Shown here piece by piece: positions 1 through 4,771 of a stretch of DNA of 5,316 nucleotides. The notes under the pieces were generated by a model. It saw only the letters and a list, made by a program, of their open reading frames with translations. It did no database searches and was not told where the DNA came from. This DNA comes from Acidobacteriota bacterium (GTDB taxonomy: Bacteria > Acidobacteriota > Vicinamibacteria > Vicinamibacterales > SCN-69-37), in the NCBI GenBank assembly GCA_021824055.1, contig JAKALV010000237.1, forward strand, positions 1-5,316. The letters are read 5' to 3'. Both the position numbers and the translations under genes were made by a program. Position 1 is the first letter of the stretch, and each line of letters opens with the position of its first letter.

Positions 1-326
1 GCGTGGATATCGTCGTCGAACATGTCGGTGTCGCCACATTCGAGAAGAGCGTGAAGAGTCTGGCGGTGGGTGGGCGGCTCGTCACGTGCGGGGCCACCAC
101 CGGGTTTGACGCGCGGCTGGACCTGCGATTGCTGTTTGCCAAACAGTTGTCCGTGATCGGGTCGTACATGGGCACGCCGAGCGAACTGCTGGCGGCCGCC
201 GCCGGACTGTTCGACGGAACGTTCACGCCGGTCGTGGACCGGACGTTTTCGCTGGCTGAGGCGGGCGATGCGCATCGAGCGCTCGAGTCGTCACAGCATT
301 TCGGCAAGATCGTGCTCCTGCCCTAG
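1..326 (+). CDS. Zinc-type alcohol dehydrogenase / quinone oxidoreductase (MDR family), C-terminal part
   Basis: This is the 3' end of a medium-chain dehydrogenase/reductase gene whose start lies left of the window; about 107 residues are visible. The fragment begins inside the nucleotide-binding Rossmann domain: a DIVVEHVG strand, then GGRLVTCGATTG, the usual late-Rossmann glycine turn of zinc-binding dehydrogenases. It continues with LFAKQLSVIGSYMGT, matching the family's 'k.l.i.Gs..g' segment, and a typical tail, AGDAHRALESSQHFGKIVL, where GKIVL is the common C-terminal strand. Such enzymes oxidise alcohols or reduce enones/quinones with NAD(P)H in the cytoplasm. The zinc ligands and the GxGxxG motif lie outside the window, so substrate and zinc dependence cannot be judged. 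The gene ends in TAG, and the next + gene starts 29 bp later. The frame is open to the left edge, so truncation is by the window, not by decay. Confidence 0.93.
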   Translation, partial: VDIVVEHVGVATFEKSVKSLAVGGRLVTCGATTGFDARLDLRLLFAKQLSVIGSYMGTPSELLAAAAGLFDGTFTPVVDRTFSLAEAGDAHRALESSQHFGKIVLLP

Positions 327-340
327 CGGGAGCACCGGTG

Positions 341-346
341 TAGACT
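341..346 (+). promoter_or_regulatory. Possible -10 element for a leaderless transcript of the small membrane protein gene
   Basis: TAGACT fits the TAnnnT pattern of a sigma-70-type -10 box and ends 9 nt before the ATG at 356. That would place the transcription start at or next to the start codon. No Shine-Dalgarno sequence precedes the ATG, and no clear -35 is visible 17 nt upstream. A very similar arrangement occurs before the serine hydrolase gene on the other strand. This is an inference from spacing only. Confidence 0.3.
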
Positions 347-355
347 GATGAGCCT

Positions 356-559
356 ATGAGCGCCGTCCGGTGGGGTATGAGCCTCGTCGCGATGATCGGT
401 TTGCTGGCGGCGACCATCGCCGGCGCCACGATCTGGCTGCTCGTCACGGATCCCGTGACGGTGTCGGACGCGGTGTCGAAGGGCGACGTCGCGCCGATCG
501 TGCAGGCTCTCGGCACCGCGATCTTCTCCGCGCTCAAAGATCTGTTCAAGTACCTGTAG
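356..559 (+). CDS. Small single-pass membrane protein, function unknown
   Basis: A 67-residue protein. Residues 5-30 form one strongly hydrophobic segment (MSLVAMIGLLAATIAGATIWLL lies within it), preceded by Arg5, so a transmembrane helix with the N-terminus inside is likely. A short polar stretch (TDPVTVSDAVSKGD) follows. The last 25 residues (VAPIVQALGTAIFSALKDLFKYL) could form an amphipathic helix lying on the membrane. Codon use has the same third-position G/C bias as the neighbours, and the hydrophobic/polar layout is sensible, which supports a real gene despite its size. ATG at 356 is preferred; an upstream ATG at 348 is closed by a stop after three codons (ATG AGC CTA TGA), overlapping this start by ATGA. 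It is flanked upstream by the dehydrogenase gene in the same direction and downstream by the large palindrome. I do not recognise a named family. Confidence 0.7.
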   Translation: MSAVRWGMSLVAMIGLLAATIAGATIWLLVTDPVTVSDAVSKGDVAPIVQALGTAIFSALKDLFKYL

Positions 560-576
560 TCTCACGCCACAAGATC

Positions 577-710
577 AAGAGCATTCAACATGGGGGGCCA
601 TGGGGAGCCATGGGGAAAACCAACCCGACAGCTTTTCAAAGAGATCTTTGAAAGCTATTGGGTTTGATCTTCCCTATGGCTCCCCATGGTCCCCCATGTT
701 GAGAGCTCTT
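577..710. repeat. 134-bp imperfect palindrome (long hairpin), possibly a mobile MITE-like repeat and/or bidirectional terminator
   Basis: The left arm (577-642) and the reverse complement of the right arm (645-710) align with about 8 mismatches and 2 single-base gaps over 67 columns, roughly 85 % identity by hand. The arms meet at a 2-nt centre (643-644), and the inner stem AGCTTT...CAAAGA pairs with TCTTTG...AAAGCT apart from one bulged T (636). The outer part is made of CATGGGG-type blocks (CAACATGGGGG, CCATGGGGAGCCAT), themselves short palindromes around CCATGG. It lies between the convergent small membrane protein gene and the rhodanese gene, so it could stop transcription from both sides. 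However, it is far longer than a usual terminator and covers the rhodanese 3' end, which looks more like an inserted element. No flanking target duplication is evident, and no transposase is present. Confidence 0.85.
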
Positions 711-1138
711 GCCAGCAGGTGCTCGTACGCGTGACCCGGCGCCGGCGTGTTGTCGACCGGCAAGCCGCATTCCTGCCAGCCGTAGTCGACGGGCGCCGCG
801 CCGGACCGGTCGCGCGAACCGCCGAATCCGCCCAGCACGTTGGTGACGTCCGTGAAGCCGAAGGACTCGAGCATCTGGGACGCGCGCACCGAGCGAATGC
901 CCGACTGGCAACTGAGCAGGAGCGGCGTGTCGGGCGCGAAGTTCGCCGTCATCACTCTCACGAAGTCCGGATTGGGCAGCATCGGCCCGTTGTCCTCGTC
1001 GTGCTCGAGCAGCGGCACGTTGACCGCGCCGGCGGGATGGCCCGCGGCGTACTCGCGCGTCGATCGCACGTCAATAAGCCGCGCGCCCTGCTGTTGACGC
1101 GCGTACGCGTCGACGGCAGACACATTCGCAATGGGCAT
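674..1138 (-). CDS. Single-domain rhodanese-like sulfurtransferase
   Basis: A 154-residue cytoplasmic protein with one rhodanese domain (residues about 3-125). Clear landmarks are LIDVRSTREYAAGHPAGAVNVP (residues 21-42, the CH2A-type 'DvR...Ey..GHi.GA.nvP' motif), NPDFV, and the active-site loop CQSGIRS with catalytic Cys77 followed by Gly80 and Arg82, as in active enzymes. LGGFGG and GLPVD follow at the domain end. These proteins carry a persulfide on the Cys and transfer sulfane sulfur to cyanide or thiol acceptors; the physiological acceptor is unknown. The ATG lies 2 bp after the amidase stop, so the two genes are probably translationally coupled; only a weak AGAAG sits upstream. The last seven codons or so (ALNMGDHGEP, then TAG at 674-676) are read from the right arm of the palindrome at 577-710, so the native C-terminus may have been replaced. 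The catalytic domain is unaffected. Confidence 0.92.
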   Translation of the reverse strand: MPIANVSAVDAYARQQQGARLIDVRSTREYAAGHPAGAVNVPLLEHDEDNGPMLPNPDFVRVMTANFAPDTPLLLSCQSGIRSVRASQMLESFGFTDVTNVLGGFGGSRDRSGAAPVDYGWQECGLPVDNTPAPGHAYEHLLARALNMGDHGEP

Positions 1139-1140
1139 CG

Positions 1141-2433
1141 TCAGCCGATAATCTTCTCGCAGGACGACGCCATTGCCAAGAGGGTGGACGTGCGGTCGAG
1201 CGCGCCGACCAGTTGCGCGCCGGCCGGCAGGGCGCCCGCGGGCATGCGCATCGGCAGCGTGATGGCGGGATGGCCGGTCATGTTGAAGAGCTGCGTGTTG
1301 CGCAGCATCGCCGCGCGCACCGGCACGCCGGCGCCATCCATCGCGATCGTGTCCTGTCCCAGCAGGGGCGCCACGATCGGCACGGTGGGCAGCAACAGGG
1401 CATCGACTCCGTGCAGCGCCAGGTCGACGCTGACGCGGAAGGCGTCGCAGGATTCGCGCGCGCTCAGATAATCCACGGCCGTGAAATCGCGTCCGGCCAG
1501 CAGCCGCGCGCGCACGGCCGGCCGGTACCGGTCGCCGCGCTCGTCGAGATAGCGGGCGTGCCAGGCCGCGGCTTCGGGCAGCACCACGCGCACGTACACG
1601 TCGAGAATGGTCGACGTTGCCGCCAGCGACCGCGTCTCAATGGTCGCCCCGGCGTTGCGGAGCGCTGCAACGGTGCGCTCGAACGCGTCGCGCACCGCCG
1701 GTTCGAGCGGTGTGAGGAAGTGACCGTCGAGCACCGCGAGGCGCAGCCAGCGCACATCGGGCGGCGCCACGATGTCGCGCGGGCGGGCCGCCAGCACGCG
1801 CCAGAGCGCCGCCGCGTCGGACACGGTGCGCGCGAGCGGGCCGACATGATCGAACGTGGTGCTGAGCGGCACGACGCCGGCGGTGGGCACATCATGCAGC
1901 GACGGCTTGAGGCCAACCAGCCCGCACACCGAGCTTGGAATGCGAATCGAGCCGCCGGTGTCGGTGCCCACGGACATCGCGCTCATGCCGGTGGCGACGG
2001 CCACGGCGGATCCGCCGCTCGAGCCGCCGGGCGAGCGCGCGGGATCGAGCGGATGGCGGACGGGGCCGAAGCCCGAATCTTCACACGTGGTGCCGAGCGC
2101 GAACTCGTGCAGGTTGGTCTTGCCGATCAGCACCGCGCCGGCTTCGCGCAGGCGCGTGATCACCGGCGCGTCGGTGGCGGCGATGTTGTCGGCCAGCACC
2201 TGCGACCCGGCCGTGGTCGGCTGGCCCGCGATGTCGATCAGATCCTTGATGGAGATGGGCAGACCGTGGAGCGGGCCGCGATCGATGCCTCTTCGCTGCT
2301 CGTCGTCCGCCTGACGCGCCTGTATCCGAGCCCCTTCGGCGTCGATGCGGATGAAGGCGTTGGTCCGCGCGTTGTCCCTGGCGATGGCTGCGAGGGCGGC
2401 CTCGACCCGCTCAACAGAAGTCATGCACGACAT
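1141..2433 (-). CDS. Amidase signature (AS) family hydrolase
   Basis: A 430-residue cytoplasmic enzyme that cleaves carboxamides through a Ser-cisSer-Lys triad. All three residues are visible: Lys63 in PISIKDLIDIAG, cis-Ser138 in SPGGSSGGSAVAVA, and nucleophile Ser162 in GTDTGGSIRIPSS. The spacings of 75 and 24 residues equal those of characterised members such as FAAH (K142/S217/S241). GKTNLHEFALGTT and GLKPS are further family hallmarks, and the C-terminal LFNMTGHPAITLP closes the fold. Length is slightly below the usual 450-490. It is unlikely to be GatA: no gatB or gatC is nearby and the partner genes differ. The substrate cannot be named. ATG 2433 was chosen because family similarity starts soon after (SVERVEAALAAI) and a GGCGG lies 8 nt upstream; ATG 2424 is an alternative. 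The open frame continues upstream only as noise antisense-like sequence. It follows the serine hydrolase after 146 bp with no evident terminator, and it precedes the rhodanese gene by 2 bp. Confidence 0.94.
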   Translation of the reverse strand: MSCMTSVERVEAALAAIARDNARTNAFIRIDAEGARIQARQADDEQRRGIDRGPLHGLPISIKDLIDIAGQPTTAGSQVLADNIAATDAPVITRLREAGAVLIGKTNLHEFALGTTCEDSGFGPVRHPLDPARSPGGSSGGSAVAVATGMSAMSVGTDTGGSIRIPSSVCGLVGLKPSLHDVPTAGVVPLSTTFDHVGPLARTVSDAAALWRVLAARPRDIVAPPDVRWLRLAVLDGHFLTPLEPAVRDAFERTVAALRNAGATIETRSLAATSTILDVYVRVVLPEAAAWHARYLDERGDRYRPAVRARLLAGRDFTAVDYLSARESCDAFRVSVDLALHGVDALLLPTVPIVAPLLGQDTIAMDGAGVPVRAAMLRNTQLFNMTGHPAITLPMRMPAGALPAGAQLVGALDRTSTLLAMASSCEKIIG

Positions 2434-2579
2434 GATATGCCGCCATGTCGTCTCGCGAAGATCTGATCCAGGCGCCCTGCTACGCCAACGCGCCCGTGTC
2501 GCAGACGATCTCGCGACCACTCTTTGCGGCACTCTGCGCGCACTTGTGGTGGCACGCGATCTATCGCCGTGAGGCGGGA

Positions 2580-3785
2580 TTACCGACTCTTCGCGGCAAT
2601 CACGCGCTGCACGAGGCCGTCCATGGCGTCGCGCTCGATCCAGCGCGCGACGATGACGAGGTCGTTCACCGGATCGCAGTAGATCATGTTGGTCCCGTTG
2701 CCGAGGTGGTGCCAGCTCTCGGCCGGCGCGCTCGGCATCGCCTTGCGATCGGTGTTGAGGAAGTAGTTCATATAGCCGTACAGCGGGTTCGCGCTGCCCG
2801 GCGTCCGCGCCTGCCGGATCCACTGCTCCGACAGTAGCTGACGGTCGCCCCACTTCCCATTGCGCAACGTCAGCAGTCCGAAGCGCGCCATGTCTTCGGC
2901 GTTGATGAACATCCCGCCGCCCCAGTGGCCTCCGCCGCTGACCGACTGCACCATCACGCCGTCGAGGTTCACCCACGAGTTGTCGTAGCCGTACCACTGC
3001 CACGAGCGCGACGCGCCGATCGGATCCATGATCAGTTCGCGCAGCACCTGCGGCAGCGGACGCCGCCACACGTGCAGCGCAGCCAGCGCGAGCACGTTCA
3101 CGCGCACGTCGTTGTACTTGTAGACCGTCCCCGGCGTGTTGCGCGTGCGCGTCATCCAGGTCGAGGGCTCGCCCTCTGGACGATCGGCCCAGTCGGGCTT
3201 ACCCCAAAGTGTGCCTTCCCAGTCGCTGGTCTGCCGCAGGAGGTGATCCCACGTGATCGTCGCGTTGTGTGCCGAGGCGAACTCCGGGATCGGCACCGCG
3301 ACCGACACGGGTTCATGCACATCTTTGAGCAGTCCGCGGTCGAACGCGAGGCCGACGACGGTTGAGACGAAGCTCTTGGTGGCGCTGAATGTCATGTCGA
3401 CACGCGTGGGATCGCCCCACTGAGCGACGATGTAGCCCTTATGGACGATGAGGCCGGCGGCAGGGCCGCGTTCCTTGAACGGCCCGACCGGCGCGTCGTA
3501 CGGTTCGCGCGCCTGCTGGAGGTAGTGCGCGACGGCGAGATCGCGCGGCGTCTTGCTCTCGCGCTGCTGGGCGAAGGCGACGGCCTCGGCGATCTTCGCG
3601 GCATCCAGGCCCGCCTCTGCTGGCGTACGGTGTTCCCATGCGCCCGTCGGCGGGACGTACGCGGACGCGGGTGCCGGCGCTCTCTGGGGTTGAGCCGCGC
3701 GCCGCGGTTGCGCCCACGCCTGTCCCGCAGCCAAGACCACCGCAGCCGCCAGGACGACACGCACGAGGAGTGTTCGGAGTCGCAT
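2580..3785 (-). CDS. Secreted serine hydrolase, beta-lactamase / class C-like (PF00144 type)
   Basis: A 401-residue exported protein. Residues 1-25 are a signal peptide: MRLR, a hydrophobic core of Leu/Val/Ala, and an AWA cleavage site before Gln26. A Pro/Ala/Arg-rich linker (27-45) follows, then the penicillin-binding-protein-like domain to the end. The catalytic SxxK is SATK (Ser134-Lys137) in MTFSATKSFVSTVVGLAFDRG. The second motif appears as YND (Tyr224-Asp226, in VYKYNDVRVN) in place of YxN, and the third as HLG (360-362) in WHHLGNGTN. WDHLLRQTSDW (179-189) is also characteristic. The family covers esterases, D-amino-acid peptidases and beta-lactamase relatives, so the substrate is unknown. 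ATG 3785 is preferred over an in-frame GTG at 3836 because the signal peptide begins exactly there. A possible -10 sits 8 nt upstream. It is the first gene of a minus-strand block with the amidase and rhodanese. Confidence 0.92.
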   Translation of the reverse strand: MRLRTLLVRVVLAAAVVLAAGQAWAQPRRAAQPQRAPAPASAYVPPTGAWEHRTPAEAGLDAAKIAEAVAFAQQRESKTPRDLAVAHYLQQAREPYDAPVGPFKERGPAAGLIVHKGYIVAQWGDPTRVDMTFSATKSFVSTVVGLAFDRGLLKDVHEPVSVAVPIPEFASAHNATITWDHLLRQTSDWEGTLWGKPDWADRPEGEPSTWMTRTRNTPGTVYKYNDVRVNVLALAALHVWRRPLPQVLRELIMDPIGASRSWQWYGYDNSWVNLDGVMVQSVSGGGHWGGGMFINAEDMARFGLLTLRNGKWGDRQLLSEQWIRQARTPGSANPLYGYMNYFLNTDRKAMPSAPAESWHHLGNGTNMIYCDPVNDLVIVARWIERDAMDGLVQRVIAAKSR

Positions 3786-3793
3786 AATAGGGA

Positions 3794-3799
3794 AATCTA
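3794..3799 (-). promoter_or_regulatory. Possible -10 element for a leaderless transcript of the serine hydrolase gene
   Basis: On the minus strand TAGATT (preceded by GTGA) lies 8 nt before the ATG at 3785, with no Shine-Dalgarno in between (TCCCTATT). The pattern mirrors TAGACT before the small membrane protein gene. No convincing -35 is seen. It overlaps the left end of the gene relic on the + strand. Confidence 0.3.
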
Positions 3800-3942
3800 T
3801 CACTGGTGAATGGTGGGACTGGCCCCTGTCGTTCACGGCTCACGTGGAGCTGTGCATGGAGCAGCGCGGTGTGACCCAGATCGATGTCCGGGCTATGCAC
3901 CAGATTCAACCGTCAGTGTGGGTCGGACAGAGCTCTTTATAG
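3799..3942 (+). pseudogene. Start-less gene fragment resembling the N-terminal part of a DUF4258-type protein
   Basis: One + frame reads 47 codons to the TAG at 3940-3942 and looks like real protein: GEWWDWPLSFTAHVELCMEQ, then RGVTQIDVRAMHQIQPSVWV. The run 'W-D-W-x-L-x-x-T-x-H-V-E-x-x-M-E-x-R-G-V-T-x-I-D-V-R-x-M' recalls the start of small DUF4258-domain proteins, some of which sit in toxin-like loci; this assignment is from memory and tentative. There is no ATG, GTG or TTG before GTG 3844. A codon where a start would fit is ATC at 3799, one base from ATG and 5 nt after AGGGA. The fragment is far shorter than a full domain (about 80-100 residues expected) and ends in unrelated-looking residues. 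It is probably a decayed or deletion-truncated gene. It is in the same frame as the antitoxin relic that follows directly. Confidence 0.4.
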
Positions 3943-4173
3943 AAGGTCTGTCGCCCGGTTCGCACGGGCGCGCTCCATGCGCGCCTCAAGCGGAGCGCCG
4001 AACGCCATCGCCGCAGCCTCAACAGCGAAATCCTGGCCCGGCTGGAAGCGGGTGTGTCTCAGAAGAGCGAGGATCCTGACGCCTACTCCGCGAACCTCCG
4101 CGCATTTACCGCGGCCCTTCCCAAGGTCAACCATCGTCTGATGGCCGCCTTCAAATCCCGCGGCCGCGCGTGA
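3943..4173 (+). pseudogene. VapB-like ribbon-helix-helix antitoxin, N-terminus and start codon missing
   Basis: The frame gives 76 residues ending at TGA 4171-4173, which overlaps the toxin GTG by 4 bp, the normal antitoxin-toxin arrangement. Residues 11-37 (LHARLKRSAERHRRSLNSEI, then LARLEAG) match the two helices of FitA/Arc-type ribbon-helix-helix antitoxins. The tail (LPKVNHRLMAAFKSRGRA) looks like the toxin-binding C-terminus common in this group. The usual N-terminal beta strand of the type 'MAxLxVRNLxxx' is reduced to KVCRPVRTGA, about two residues short. Between the in-frame TAG at 3940 and GTG 4054 (already past the DNA-binding helices) there is no ATG, GTG, TTG or CTG before CTG 4033. 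A purine-rich AGAAGG (3941-3946) could be the old ribosome binding site. Family membership is fairly safe. Whether it is dead, uses a rare start such as ACG 3964, or still gives a toxin-neutralising C-terminal peptide from an internal start is open. Confidence 0.65.
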
Positions 4174-4604
4174 TCGTCGTCGACAGCAACGTCATTGCGT
4201 ACTGCTGGCTCAATACCGCCCAGACGCCGCGCGCGCAGGCGGTTCGATTGAAGGACGATGACTGGCACGTGCCGTTGCTGTGGCGATCGGAAATGCGCAG
4301 CATCCTGGCTGGTTACATGCGGAACGGGAGCCTGACGGCGAAGCAGGCGGGCCAGGTCATGGCCCGGGTCGAGCAGGAACTCGAAGGCAACGAACACCTG
4401 GTTGAGAGTGCGGACGTCCTGGCGCTCGTCGGAAGCTCCACGCTGTCGGCCTATGACTGCGAGCTCGTCGCACTGGCCCAGGCGCTTGGGGCTCTGCTCG
4501 TGACCGAAGACAGAGCGGTGCTGAAGGCACGGCCGAAGGATGCGGTATCGATGGCTGTCTACGCCCGAAAAGGTCATCGTTTAGCGCGGGTCAAGCCGCT
4601 TTGA
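4170..4604 (+). CDS. vapC: VapC-type PIN-domain ribonuclease toxin
   Basis: A 144-residue PIN-domain protein, of usual size for type II VapC toxins. The acidic metal-binding residues are all in place: Asp5 in VVDSNVIAY, Glu41 in LLWRSEMRSIL, Asp96 in SAYDCELVALA, and Asp114 in LLVTEDRAVL. The enzyme would be a Mg2+/Mn2+-dependent RNase that cuts specific RNAs (often tRNA or rRNA loops) and is held inactive by its cognate antitoxin. It starts at GTG 4170, overlapping the antitoxin stop (GTGA), so translation is probably coupled to the upstream frame. The reading frame is intact with no missing catalytic residue. This is odd because the antitoxin frame upstream seems to have lost its start; either the toxin is poorly translated or the antitoxin is still made in part. 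A GC-rich hairpin follows the stop directly. Confidence 0.92.
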   Translation: MIVVDSNVIAYCWLNTAQTPRAQAVRLKDDDWHVPLLWRSEMRSILAGYMRNGSLTAKQAGQVMARVEQELEGNEHLVESADVLALVGSSTLSAYDCELVALAQALGALLVTEDRAVLKARPKDAVSMAVYARKGHRLARVKPL

Positions 4605-4608
4605 AAGA

Positions 4609-4632
4609 GCCGGCCCTGGAGAGCAGGCCGGC
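4609..4632 (+). terminator. GC-rich hairpin just after vapC, possible terminator
   Basis: GCCGGCC (4609-4615) pairs with GGCCGGC (4626-4632), extended by TG/CA with one bulged C; the loop is GAGAG. It begins 5 nt after the vapC stop and lies between convergent genes. No T-run follows on either strand, so intrinsic termination would be weak; it could equally protect the mRNA 3' end. Confidence 0.4.
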
Positions 4633-4703
4633 CTACGTACACACAAGCCGAAGCTAGCCCGACGCGGTATCCACAACCGAGGAAGCGAAGCTCCCACGAA
4701 GCC

Positions 4704-4757
4704 TGAAGTGTCTTTGCACTCCACAACGCCTGTGGCGTCCTTTCACTCCACAACGCC
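4704..4757. repeat. Two tandem copies of a 27-bp unit
   Basis: Positions 4704-4730 and 4731-4757 are adjacent copies agreeing at about 22 of 27 bases; the last 14 bases of each (CACTCCACAACGCC) are identical. Bases 4677-4703 (ending CTCCCACGAAGCC) may be a third, strongly diverged copy. A small stem, ACGCC-TGT-GGCGT (4726-4738), spans the junction. The rest of the 4605-4771 gap, between vapC and the dsbA-like gene, holds the hairpin above, several GAAGC motifs and no gene that I can support. Confidence 0.6.
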
Positions 4758-4771
4758 GGCAGTGCGAAGCC

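Noticed and set aside
577..710. Ordinary intrinsic terminator
   Set aside because: Far longer than usual, no terminal T-run, and it covers coding sequence; a termination role is possible but does not explain the structure.
686..1471. 261-codon + strand frame over the rhodanese and amidase
   Set aside because: Shadow frame; it spans two real minus-strand genes and resembles no protein.
1213..2466. 417-codon + strand frame over the amidase
   Set aside because: Arg/His/Gly-rich composition typical of the complementary frame of a high-GC gene; the minus strand has the full catalytic triad.
2445..2837. 130-codon + strand frame starting in the gap between amidase and serine hydrolase
   Set aside because: Its first 45 codons (2445-2579) look mildly protein-like, but the rest is antisense to the serine hydrolase C-terminus, there is no ribosome binding site, and I recognise no family.
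2434..3069. Upstream extension of the amidase frame to 642 residues
   Set aside because: The extra 212 residues are Arg/Ala-rich shadow sequence antisense-shifted over the serine hydrolase; amidase similarity starts near 2433.
3790..3909. Minus-strand TTG-started frame upstream of the serine hydrolase
   Set aside because: Short, out of frame with the hydrolase, and overlaps both the likely promoter and the better + strand relic.
3810..4141. Two overlapping + frames (3810-4079 and 3884-4141) over the antitoxin region
   Set aside because: Their translations lack structure, and the third frame carries the ribbon-helix-helix signature; neither supplies a plausible antitoxin N-terminus by frameshift.
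4704..4757. CRISPR-like repeat
   Set aside because: The copies are directly adjacent with no spacers and there are only two, so this is a simple tandem repeat.
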